From Hypsibius dujardini (Eukaryota; Tardigrada; Eutardigrada; Parachela; Hypsibiidae): a DNA stretch of 33,047 bases. The stretch's first letter is position 1. Each line of letters opens with the position of its first letter. This document shows, in pieces, positions 21,618-31,280 of this stretch. Location: assembly GCA_001579985.1 (NCBI GenBank), contig LRSR01014604.1, positions 1 through 33,047 on the forward strand. The letters are read 5' to 3'. The notes beneath the pieces are model-generated. The model ran no database searches and had not been told where the DNA came from. It worked only from the letters and a program-made list of their open reading frames with translations. Position numbers and translations under genes: made by a program.

Positions 21618-22401
21618 GGTAGACAAGCAGACAGATAGACAGAAAGACAAACAGACAGACGGATAGATACAGAGGCAGATAAAGAGGCAGATGACTAGGT
21701 AGACCATTCAGGGACACTCACCACTCCACGATCTCTCCGAAGAAGTTAGCGCAAGAGACGAACTCAAACATGCCACCATAAGGGATCTTATATCCGGCTC
21801 CGGCACTCTGACCGACCGGAGTTCTTGACGCCGACGTATGGTTTGTTGGCATGGGACCTCCCGGTCCAGCGCCATCCACGCCCAAATCTTGATCGAAGAC
21901 CCTGCCAATCGAATTCGCCGAAGTTGCCTCGACCTCCACACTGCCACGCGACAACGGCGATCTCAGCCCACGTAGAATGGCATCCGATTGCCAGTTGATG
22001 CCAATACCCAGAACGAACATGACCAGTCCAGCTAGGAAGTGGACAGAGATGATCTCCATCGGGACGTAGTAAGCGAAACGGGTCAGATAGCGGGATTGCA
22101 CATAGCCGTTGAGGCAGTTATACGCCAATGCACCCAGGAAGGGAATCGATGGCATTGGTTTACCGCCTTTGATGAGGATGGGGTAGATCAGTGCTCGTTG
22201 GATGTAGCTGACGAGGAAGAGCCCGAGTAGGATGTAGTTGATCAGATGGAGTTGAGTGTGTTCGCAATTGAAGAAGATGTAGAGAGGAATAATGACGGCC
22301 GGGAGATCTTGCAAGAACCAGGCAATACGTGCCGGGATGAGTATGCCAAAGGCTCTCGATGCGTATCTGTTAAAAAACGTAAGATATCATTTTAATCGAA
22401 G

Positions 22402-22435
<34 letters not shown>

Positions 22436-23249
22436 TGGACAGTTAGACAGACAGATACACAGAAAGAAAAAGAGACAGATGGACAGACAGACCGACAAAC
22501 AGATGGACAGACAGACAGACAGACAGACAGACAGATGGACAGACAGACAGACAGGATCGTACCGGCCATAGGCTGATGGGAGGAAGTGTAGAGTAATATA
22601 GACTGCCAAAAAATAACGGAATGAAAATCCCATCCCGAATAAAACAGACCAGGCTTCGAAGTACTATAATGGTAGGTTACCTGCAACCGCCGCTGCAATA
22701 ATAACATAGCAAGAGAAATCCAGGAAGTTTCGTTCAGATTCCGCGTCCATCAGCATGCTGCTTATCCTGCAGATAAGCCAGAAGTAAGCTCTACACTTAC
22801 GAACTTCTCTATTTATGTTACTATAACAGTATAAATGTAAGGCAGAAAGAAATACGTTTTACTTAATAATGAACTGTAAACGAAAACACCAGGGCACGAA
22901 GAAACAAGGTTTGTTTTTCTCAAATATCTACTAACCACTTATCCATCTAGCAATTACATACTGCTGCACACTACTCAACCACCATCACGCATCAACTAAT
23001 CAAATGTGCCATGGAGGGTCACAAGGTAAAACTGAGAACAGACGCTTACCATCCCGTGTGAATTTGCTGCCCAGCAGCATTGGTCGCATGGACGTCCACG
23101 ACATTGGGATCGACGTTGACGTTCGCCTGCGCCGAATGAACATGCACATCGGGCGCCTTAACGTCAGCCCCGGCATGAGCATAGCCGTCGCCTCGCAAAT
23201 CGCTGTTGCCGGGGACGTTCGCGAAGCCGTCACCACGAATGTTCTCCAT
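21263..23249 (-). CDS. Steroid 5-alpha-reductase family protein, paralog B, with N-terminal extension and internal insert
   Basis: Predicted ER-membrane NADPH-dependent steroid reductase. Exons in transcript order: 23249-23050, 22766-22681, 22602-22563, 22366-21722, 21487-21436, 21376-21263; 1137 nt, 378 aa, phases consistent. The first exon gives about 67 hydrophilic residues (MENIRGDGF...QQIHTG) with no match I recognise. The family core then runs from FLDFSCYVIIAAAVAVYI through SAYGRYASRAFG. The position of SRD5A2 Glu57 is Asp129 (WFLQDLPA). Tyr163 and Arg166 (SYIQR) are kept. NGYVQSR is at 195-201, and NWQSD replaces the usual N-I/L-HSD. About 50 extra residues (245-299) separate LRGLR from GYKIPYGG. 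The C-terminus (HHQDYLNKF...VIPFVL) is normal. The frame is open upstream of the chosen ATG, so the start is less certain than the rest. Confidence 0.9.
21584..21690. repeat. CAGA array in reductase B intron 4
   Basis: About eight perfect CAGA units followed by degenerate CAGG/CAGATA units, between the main exon and the 52-bp exon. Sense-strand orientation is TGTC. Confidence 0.9.
22401..22556. repeat. CAGA array in reductase B intron 3
   Basis: Two perfect CAGA runs separated by degenerate units; it fills about 80 percent of the 196-bp intron and stops about 6 bp from the splice donor. Sense-strand orientation is TGTC. Confidence 0.9.
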
Positions 23250-23427
23250 TTTCCGTGACAAAAAAAAGGAAAGTCTTAACAAACCACGAAATAACCTGGA
23301 AAATAGATCCAAAATTAACGGAAAATTCTTCAGCTGAAATATGTAGGAATGAACGTTCCCCCGCTCCCGAAGATTTGCAGTAGTTGTGCACACAACCACC
23401 GATGTCAAAGAGTACGTCGTACGTTGT

Positions 23428-23531
23428 ACAGCTGTGGCACGATTTCTTGACGAAAAACGTTAATCGGAACACCGGCATAATAACATGTGTTCCGATTAAC
23501 GTTTTTCGTCAAGAAATCGTGCCACAGCTGT
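23428..23531. mobile_element. Perfect 45-bp inverted repeat with 14-nt loop (family 5 copy a)
   Basis: The arms 23428-23472 and 23487-23531 are exact reverse complements (outer end ACAGCTGTGGC), and the loop is CGGCATAATAACAT. It lies about 180 bp upstream of the reductase B start codon. Its outer 11 bp equal the ends of the element at 26189-26350, so I read it as a very short foldback element. Confidence 0.85.
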
Positions 23532-24225
23532 GCAGTAGATAGCTAACGGACAGCAGCGGAAAAGCCCATCGGCAATAGGGATTTCCCTACACGGTGGCGC
23601 CACTGTTGCTTTTTCGGTTAGTGAACCGTCTGCTCGTGTCCGTGGGAATTGCCCTCCCAGGCAGTCGATTTTCCCCAGTCGACAAAGACCATCCCTTTTA
23701 ACAAACATTTTCGCTCGGGGTATCTCTCAAGGTTTTAACATGCATGTTTACTGTCATGCTGGGGAACTTGCGAGAACAGACAGAAACGGGAAAGACGGGA
23801 CGGGAAACGTTAAGACGGGAAACTCAGACCTGTCTCCCTTCTCTGGAAAGTCGACTGGAAAAGTCTCCTCCTTTGAACTATCACTCACTAACACCCCTTT
23901 TTCTTCCAATTTTGATCGGATTGATTTGTGTTGCGTTTTCATTGTTACAAGTTTCTATGTTTCTATTTTGAGTGAACTGTTATATTACATTAGGAAATAT
24001 GCCGACACTTGTGTATTAACACTGTATTGAATACATCTTGCAGTGTACGTAACAAGAATTCGCGAATTGTAGAGAGTCGAAAAGTCAAAACATTTGCTGT
24101 GACTATTTGGCAGTTCTACTGCGTCACAGAAAGTGATTGCTTTGAGGATGAAAGCTAACTGTATAGAGATGGGACCGAGCGTGTCACGTGCTGGTGTCCA
24201 AATATAATTGGGGTACTCTTGTCTG

Positions 24226-24255
24226 TAGACCTCGGTAGACCTCGGTAGACCTCGG
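24226..24255. repeat. 10-bp triplicate after the NOX5 stop codon
   Basis: TAGACCTCGG occurs three times in tandem, beginning 5 bp beyond the stop codon in the presumed 3' UTR. Confidence 0.8.
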
Positions 24256-24260
24256 TCTTC

Positions 24261-27200
24261 TCAAAAGGACTCCTTGGCGAACTCGAAGTTATGCTTTGCT
24301 GAGAGGGTTCGAAGGGTTCTTGCGAGGTCGGGGCTCCCGCAGAAAAAGACCGACACATTGCCTCGTTTGTTCTCATCCGCCTCTTGGAATATCTGAAAGA
24401 AATAGCAATGAAAAACAAAACACGACTGCGATATGGACGAACCAAGAAGCACAAGCTAAGAACGTAAAGAAATAGCAATGAAAACAAAACACGACTGCGA
24501 TCCAAGAAGCACAAGCTAATAACATACCGTATTCCAGTCCGGTCGGCCAAAGAGCGCCCTCGACTGAATGCCACTAACCAGGCACCTGTTGTGCTTCTTG
24601 TAAAACACATCCAAGGCAGTTGTCAATCCGAATGAATACCTGAACAGTAATGGACCATTTCAAAACTAATCCCACGAACACGAAATTAGGTAAAGGGCAC
24701 TCACACATCGGACATGCTCTTAGCGGACGTCACGTAGACCTGGATCTCGATGAGTTTGTCGATGTGGTTGTTGGTCGTCTGGACGGCGTCGATCTTGTCC
24801 AGCAGCTCGACGAACCATTCGATGCTGCGCTGATTGGGCACGACCCAGATGAATTGCACCTGTGCGGGATATGTCAAAAGCGTGAAACTCTATTTTCTTT
24901 CATATAACAAACTCGCAAAAGGCATGTGTGTAAATGGAGTTTCGTACCTTTTTCAGGCCTTCCTGTCCGGCGGTCATGGGCGGGTGGAAGGATGTTTCGC
25001 ACTCCGGGCAGGTAACCTTGCGCGTGCGATGGCGATACATGATGCTTTGAAGGATGGAGGCAAAGGGTGTCACCCCGATGCCCGCGCAAATGAGGAGGGC
25101 GTGTTGCGCACTGAATATTCGACCGGATGGGGTGCCGTAAGGTCCATCGACGTAGATCTACCGTACATGAAGAGAGGGAACGTCGTTCGAAGGTGCTTAA
25201 TAGAACGATTAACGGGCAACGGCTGAACGGATGGTGGAAGAACGACAACGGACAAACGAACGGACAGACGAACGAACGGACAGACGAACGGACGGACGGA
25301 CGGACGAACGAACAGACGGACAGACGAACGAACGGACGGACGGACGGACGGACAGACGAACGAACGGACGGACGGACGGACGGACGGACGGACGGACGAA
25401 CGGATGGACGAACAGATGGACGGTCGACGGACGGACAGACAAAAACGAACGAACAGATTGGAAGGGGTGACAGAGCCAGGATGCTATATTGCCCCTAGTG
25501 ATGTAGTCAGAGAGAGGTAAAAAAGCTGTAGGCAAAACATCGTCCATCTAACTTAGATCGTACATGTAAGTTAGATGGAAGCAGCTTTAGTATTAAAAAA
25601 AAAACTTAAAATTTCGGGTTACAAACAGGATCCATACACTAGAAACCAATGAACTTACCGGAACATGCAGCGCCTGGAGATTCGTTCCGAATATGGACGG
25701 TCGTTTTTTTCCGTATACCGACGGCGCGGATTCAATTTCTCGCGACTGAAATTTGCGGATTGTCTCAAGCCGTTTCCTGATATTCGTTTCTTGTTTCCGA
25801 TTGCTTTGGAGCTTCTCGAAGTACTGGTAGAGCTTCTTGGTCCACGACTGTCCGTCTTTGAATTGCACATGTAAGGTCATGTTTTCTATATGGAAAAAAA
25901 TAGACAACAATATACAATACATAGTTCACGATGTGTTTCCGTGGGTAACTTTAACGTTTACCTGCGTCCTCCGGACAACTACTTATAGTAAACGGATGCC
26001 ACTCGAAGTTCGCAATCGTCGGAATGTTAACAAAGACGTAGTCCCCGGGCTGGTAGACGAATCCCGGGGGATGATTCATAATAATTTGCGTTACGCCTTG
26101 ATCCTTTGTCCGCCAAAGGGTCACCGCCTTCGGAAAAGATAAAACCACATTACGTTTCGATTAAAGAAGAGTTGATCAAGAGGTATATACAGCTGTGGCG
26201 GAGTTACTTCTTCAGCCCACGCCCCTTCCAGCGTGCCCACGCCCCTTCCAACGTGCCCACGCCCCTTCCAGCGTGCCCACTCATAGACTTAACATGTGTG
26301 GGCGCATGGGTTTGGGGTGTGGGCTGAAGAAGTAATTCCGCCACAGCTGTAGTCAGGTCTGCGGCTCACCTTAATGTGGAAGGCACCGCCCACCAGAACC
26401 CTTACACAACGCGTCATACTGATCTTCTCAATGATATAGATGAGGCCGGGAACGATGATGAACTTCCAGAATTTATCGCTGTGTAGAATTAGCAGGACCA
26501 TGAAGGGAATGTAGAGGAGATGGGTGATGAAAAATACCTGCAAATAACGTTGTTCTCATGCATTGATTGGTCAACTTTCCTGACTGGCCAACAAAATTTC
26601 GTAGGTAGTACTCGGCTTTTTGTCGATTCAGACGTACTTCAAAATGACCCGATCGCCGAATGACACGCAAGGAGAAGATGAACATGACCACGTAGATTGC
26701 GAGCAACACCCATCCGCTGATGGACACGAACCCGTGAATCCAACCCAAACCGGTGACCATGGAGCCGAGGTATTCTCCGTAGCTGAAGGGTTGGTGGGTG
26801 TACGGATTCCGGTGCCCTTCATCCGGATTTGGCTCGTCCGCCAGGCATCCTGCATCACACAAAGTTTCAATCAGTCCGTGTAAGCGTAAGACGAGATGCG
26901 GCAGACAAGCTTAAAGTTATGACATATAGTTTTAAAGTCAGACGAAAAACGCACTGAAGTGAATCATATGGAAGATCCAGTGTCCCAACGTGCAAATTCC
27001 GATCATGTACCCGATGACCTAATCGGAGAATTGAAATCAAAACCATTTGTTAAGTACTGGTGTGGCATATACACTAAGCGACAGAATTTAATCTAATGGA
27101 GGGTCCCGGAAATGGGCAAAAGGGGCGGGGCAGGGGTAATATTTGAATAGTCAACCAATCAACCAGCTGAACTCCGTAGCAATCGGAGCGGAGTTGATTG

Positions 27201-28265
27201 GTCGATTGCTCAAGTATTACCCCCGCCCCGCCCCTTTTGCCTATTTCCGGGACCCTCCGTTAGATTGAATTCTGTCGGTAACTTAAAGGTCAACTTCGCA
27301 AATCCAACCACGTTCATTACCTTGTGTATGAAAACGGCGATATCGATCGGCAAGTAGGGTCCTGCACCGAGAAGCAGTTATTTATACCCTGACATACCGT
27401 ACCGTAGTTCAGTCAACCATTCATTCCTTGCAGAATGACCTTAAGAACCGAATTGGTTAAAGCAGTTCCAACTTTGACACAAACCTAAGCGCGTGTCTCG
27501 CAAAGCGGTAAGGGTCCGTCGCAGCATGAAGATGATGATGAGCATACAGTTCCAGTTGAGATTCATCCCGAAGCCGTGAGCCACGACGTAGTATTTCAGA
27601 CAGTGTGGCGTTGTAATGTGACCTGTCACAATGGGGGAGTGCACTTTCGTATATAAAATTTAGAGTCTCTATATTTAAATTTAAAAATAAAATAAAATAT
27701 TATATAGGTGAGGTATACGTGTGAGACTTACTTCCGCTGTAAAAGGCGTCCAGCGAACCGTAAAGGAAAAAGGCAATGATGGACAGCCCGTAAAAGATGC
27801 CCCACAGAACCTCTTTGCGCTTCCGTCTGATTGTCGTCCACAGATTCGCCAGGCGCACCTTCAGTGGAACCTTCTCGTTACGTTTGTCTTTGGGCTGCGG
27901 AGCTTCCGGTGGTTTCAGGAACCGAGCAGCGCTATAGTTTGTATTGATGAGTTTCACAAAAGAAGCTGACGCACGAGTACCTGGTACAGTATACTCACGA
28001 TAACTGCAGGGAACCGTCGAACCACTGCGGGTACTTTTCCAGGATCAGCTTGAGCTCATCAAAGGATATCACTCCGTCCGAGTTCTCATCAATCTCCTCG
28101 AACATCGTATCAGTCATGGACTCCACCTGCTCCGGCGAGATAGACAGGGCGTTGTACGCGATGGCGGATGCGAGGACCACGCCGAATTCGCTGGGATCGA
28201 TGGTACCGTTGCCTGAAGACCGAAACGTGATGGAAACTATTAAGTGATAATCGCCCCGGGCCTAG

Positions 28266-28325
<60 letters not shown>

Positions 28326-29073
28326 TAGACAGGCAGGCATGCCGTACCGTCGATGTCGTACATGTTGAACAGCATCTTCAGCTTAATACACGAACAGGTC
28401 GCCGTGAGGTTGGTGAGGTGACCCAGCAACTGACCCGTCGTGAGGTATCCCACACGCTGACTGTCCATGAGGTTATAGATTCGTTCGGCGAAGAACTTGT
28501 GGACCTTCACATTGCGCAAACAACGATTAAGGCAATGTCTACCAGACAGTGGCCTAATTTATGTTTCGAGACAAATCAAGTTGAGTCAACCTTTTTAATT
28601 TCCAGGATCTCGCGGAATTTGTCCAGGCTGACTTGATCCTCCGGCGCCATATCTTTTGTTCGATTCTTAATACCTTCGAGCCAGACTTTGTCTTCCTCTA
28701 GGATGTTACTGCAGACAAGTTTGTGAGGGATGAGTGCAACAAGCGTTTCAAGCAGACATCAAAGTGACGGATTTACCTCGGTGCATCACGATCGCCGACG
28801 TCAGTTTTGTGGAAAATATCGAAATGCTCCACCGGCTCGTCCATGTTGGGCATTGTAACGGCATCATCACGACCTTTTTCGACATCCTCATCGTCGTTAC
28901 CTGAAAACTCTGCAACATCCGAAAATGTTTGGTCCTTTGCGTTTGGTTATCTTTGCTTTTCTTCCAGCATCATTTCATGCGTGCACGTGGATTAAACACG
29001 TACCCAATGGACGGAACTTACTGATGTTTTTACTGAACTTTGTCAGGGTGCGTTGAAGGGAACCCTTCACCAT
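24261..29073 (-). CDS. NOX5: NADPH oxidase 5 (calcium-regulated, EF-hand NOX)
   Basis: Transmembrane oxidase that passes electrons from NADPH through FAD and two hemes to oxygen, making superoxide, and is switched on by Ca2+. Exons in transcript order: 29073-29022, 28909-28777, 28708-28591, 28504-28348, 28212-27999, 27931-27732, 27622-27485, 27361-27321, 27018-26955, 26849-26638, 26537-26370, 26127-25962, 25885-25659, 25157-24948, 24859-24705, 24639-24528, 24392-24261; 2499 nt, 832 aa, in frame throughout. Canonical EF loops are DIDGNGTIDPSE (151-162) and DENSDGVISFDE (195-206), preceded by degenerate EF-like segments. Heme-ligand histidines keep the expected spacing: His350/His364 (14) and His449/His462 (13). 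FAD motif HPFTIS is at 543-548; NADPH motifs are GPYGTPSG (635-642), CAGIGVTPF (654-662) and FFCGSP (805-810). The C-terminus ends in Phe. Human NOX5 is about 765 aa. The frame is open upstream of the ATG, so a further 5' exon is possible. Confidence 0.96.
24399..24524. repeat. Imperfect tandem duplication inside NOX5 intron 16
   Basis: A unit of about 60-70 bp, AGAAATAGCAATGAAAA...ACACGACTGCGAT...CCAAGAAGCACAAGC, occurs twice (from 24399 and from 24469). The duplicate repeats the pyrimidine tract of the exon 17 acceptor, but reads TTTACG instead of TTTCAG, so it is not a usable acceptor. Confidence 0.75.
25244..25447. repeat. GACG/GAAC/CAGA tetranucleotide array in NOX5 intron 13
   Basis: About 50 four-base units, mainly GGAC, GAAC and AGAC, with a repeated higher-order pattern of the form (GACG)n(GAAC)2. 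The sense strand is rich in TCCG/TCTG. Frames across it encode only R-T-D-G or R-S-F-V low-complexity peptides. Confidence 0.9.
25543..25579. repeat. 13-bp perfect hairpin in NOX5 intron 13
   Basis: TCCATCTAACTTA and TAAGTTAGATGGA are separated by 11 nt. It is a small stem-loop with no terminator-like T run. Confidence 0.7.
26189..26350. mobile_element. Inverted-repeat element in NOX5 intron 11, family 5 copy b
   Basis: The arms 26189-26220 and 26319-26350 (32 bp) are reverse complements with one mismatch, with outer end ACAGCTGTGGCGGAGT. The left arm is followed by three tandem 20-bp units (26221-26280, GCCCCTTCCAGCGTGCCCAC type). TA flanks are present on both sides. Only the outer 11 bp are shared with the hairpin at 23428-23531. 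Confidence 0.82.
26221..26280. repeat. Three 20-bp tandem units inside the intron 11 element
   Basis: GCCCCTTCCAGCGTGCCCAC occurs three times; the middle unit differs by one base (A for G). Confidence 0.9.
27079..27277. mobile_element. Foldback (MITE-like) element in NOX5 intron 8, family 1 copy b
   Basis: The arms 27079-27146 and 27210-27277 (68 bp each) are reverse complements with only a few mismatches. Both include GGAGGGTCCCGGAAAT, GGCAAAAGGGGCGGGGC and a TAATA stretch. The centre has a smaller inverted pair (CAACCAATCAACC / GGAGTTGATTGGTCG). The arm core is shared with the SIPA1L intron 22 element. It makes up about two thirds of the 302-bp intron. Confidence 0.85.
28266..28340. repeat. 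CAGA array in NOX5 intron 4
   Basis: About 15 nearly perfect CAGA units, then CAGG units ending about 8 bp from the splice donor. The intron is only 135 bp, so more than half of it is repeat. It sits inside the codons of the first canonical EF hand (exon 4/5 junction after DID). Confidence 0.92.
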
Positions 29074-30201
29074 GTTTGCGGTGGGAATGTGTCCGCGTGA
29101 TAATCCTGTAAAGCAACAGATACGTGTTCACTAGAAAGACGCATCGATTGATTCACTGATTGACGCAAGATTGATCTACGTAGGCAAAACTGCTGGCTCA
29201 GCGATTCCGGTGTAAGGATAAAAAATTGTTCAAATAATCGTATGAACGGTTTCCGGACGTGGTGATCTGACGCAACACCAACTGTTGCACGGTTAGTTTT
29301 GCGGCCGCATATCTTGTTTTCCTGGGCGATCTGCGGCATGTATAAAAGAATTCTCCGGCTACACCGGTTTTCGCAGTCGCACGCTGCAGGCGATCCAGCG
29401 GCACCAGCCTCGCCCTAGTTTTTTGGCGCCTCTTGGACGTATTGATAGTTCATATGCTTTTCTACGAGAACTGTCTATAGTCTAGGGGGTTGCCATGAAA
29501 AGCCGCTCTCTGAAGGAATGATCGAAACAACCGAGCGTTAATTGCGACTGTGTCGGCAAGCGAGCTGTCGTCATTATTCATTAGTTCTGTAACTGACGGA
29601 AATATTTCCCTTTACGTGTGTCCGTGTGTGTGTGTACCTGACTTGAATATATTGTAGTGCAAACACAATGCAGTAAGGCTTGGTCAAATGACGTCTTCAT
29701 AGCATTGCTTAATGCCGCCACATATTATAATTTCAAGAACTGGTTACTCTTTTGCCTGTAAAGGGAACTTACCGTTTTCAACTAATACGGTCCGGTCCCT
29801 GGTCTTGAAGAGTCCGGTCCGTGCTCCTCAAAGTGCCATCCTCTCCATTCCCATAAAGTTGAATGTTTATTTGTAGGCCTGTGATATTATGAAATTCATT
29901 GCAACATGTCGAATCAATGTCTTAGTTAGAGCAATATGAAGAGCCAGAGCCAAAAACTAGTTTTACACCAAAAGAGAATAGCCGAGGGATAAAGGGAGTA
30001 GATGATTTCCACACAGATAGAATACAAGGGACCGAAGCAACTTCGTATTTACTAAGTACGCGTTTCAGGTGTATTCAGTCTAATCAAGTCGGCATATAAT
30101 GGGTCACTTTTTTGTGCCATCAGGATTTGAAAGGGCCAAGTCAGCATTTGATAGGTGTCTTTGTAACTGGCACTTGGAAAGAAATCGTAGCGGCACCGGA
30201 T

Positions 30202-30324
30202 ACACAAGTGGCAAGAGCCTTCCGCTAACCGAGTTAAGCGACTTAACTCGGTCTGTGCATAGAACTAGGATTTGAACGAGTTGAATAGCTTGACGCAGTC
30301 AGCGGAAGGTTTTTGCCACGTGTG
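30202..30324. mobile_element. Short inverted-repeat element (MITE-like), family 3 copy b
   Basis: Left end ACACAAGTGGCAAGAGCCTTCC and right end GGAAGGTTTTTGCCACGTGT are imperfect reverse complements. Internally CGCTAACCGAGTTAAGCG matches the element at 16968-17094. It is noncoding, 123 bp. Confidence 0.78.
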
Positions 30325-30734
30325 AATAAGAGCACAAGCCGGCAGAAAAATATTGTGATTCACCGTGGACATTTACAGCTACCGATTGCAGTTGTCTGAC
30401 AAGTTCACAGAAAATGGCGCTGGCAAATGTCATCCCGTGTAGTCACATCCACAGGATGAAAGTACATGCAATTACGCTCCCCGACGAAAATCGCGCAATA
30501 ATTGATGCATAAAAGTGGCCCTGCGCATCTAATGAAAACTTCCCCGTCCGTTTATTTATGCAGTAAAGCCACATTAAAGAATGGGAGAAATGTGGAGGAC
30601 TGCGTCTTCATCAATTACACATTCAGTTTTGATTGACATCACCCCCATTATAGCGAATGCATCTACTCTATCCCAAAGTCACTTTACTGCAGGTGTCAAT
30701 AAATTTAACGGATGTAGACTGATAGACATGATAA

Positions 30735-30823
30735 AGGCCTTGAAAGGTCGTGAAAGGTCTTGAAAGGTCTTGAAAGGTCTTGAAAGGTCTTGAAGGGTCT
30801 TGAAAGGTCTTGAAAGGCCTTGA
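30735..30823. repeat. 10-bp tandem repeat (TTGAAAGGTC)
   Basis: About eight or nine tandem units of TGAAAGGTCT with single-base variants; degenerate related units continue to about 30890. Confidence 0.88.
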
Positions 30824-31280
30824 TGAAGGATGAAAATGAACATAACACGTAGAAAGGTCTTGAAATGCCTGTAAAGGGTCTTTAAAGGTTGTAGGTGATA
30901 CTTTGTAGGTCTATACTTCCCTTGCAAAGTGACTTTACAGTCCAAGCACGTTACATTCCGGGCATTTTGTAGAAGTAGAGACTAACGTTAAGCCGGCAAT
31001 CCATTTCAAATTCATCACAGTGGATCATGAAAGGTCTGACTGAACGACCAGGCAATCACTCCCGGACGACATGGGACCGGCATTACAAGTTCGTTCTAGA
31101 TCCCCTATTTATAGAATTATTCTGCTCATGATGCTCATTTATCCTGAAGGTTAGGTTAAAGACACGACAAAACATAAAAAGGATGTACATGTACAAGGGT
31201 CTCAGGGTGGAGGGAGGCGAAGTTGCTTGAAAAGGAGACGCGTTCACTTCACTGGATGGGAACAGACATGACGCCCATTC

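Larger units (their letters stand above)
23250..24260. other. Intergenic region, reductase B 5' flank and NOX5 3' flank
   Basis: No coding exon is recognised. It contains the long perfect hairpin at 23428-23531 and a 10-bp triplicate at 24226-24255 immediately downstream of the NOX5 stop. The frames at 23740-24030 have no domain. Confidence 0.5.
29074..31280. other. Intergenic region, NOX5 5' flank and reductase C 3' flank
   Basis: No coding exon is recognised. It includes a possible NOX5 5' noncoding exon ending at the ATG (an acceptor-like TTTACAG lies about 35 bp upstream of it), the inverted-repeat element at 30202-30324 and the 10-bp tandem repeat at 30735-30823. The remainder is AT-rich with nothing I can name. 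Confidence 0.5.

Noticed and set aside
22563-22663. Alternative reductase B exon starting YFEAWSVLFGMGF at 22663
   Set aside because: It would need a 17-nt intron before it. The 78-nt intron ending at TTGGCAG (22603) keeps phase and gives an exact-length match to paralog A across the membrane helix.
25127-25498. Frames encoding RTDGRTDER-type peptide
   Set aside because: A direct translation of the GACG/GAAC array in NOX5 intron 13; the true exon in this area is on the minus strand and ends at 25157.
30670-30945. AAAGTCACTTTA near 30676 and AAAGTGACTTTA near 30925 as terminal repeats of an element around the 10-bp array
   Set aside because: The two blocks are each nearly palindromic and do not extend as inverted repeats, so the match is weak.
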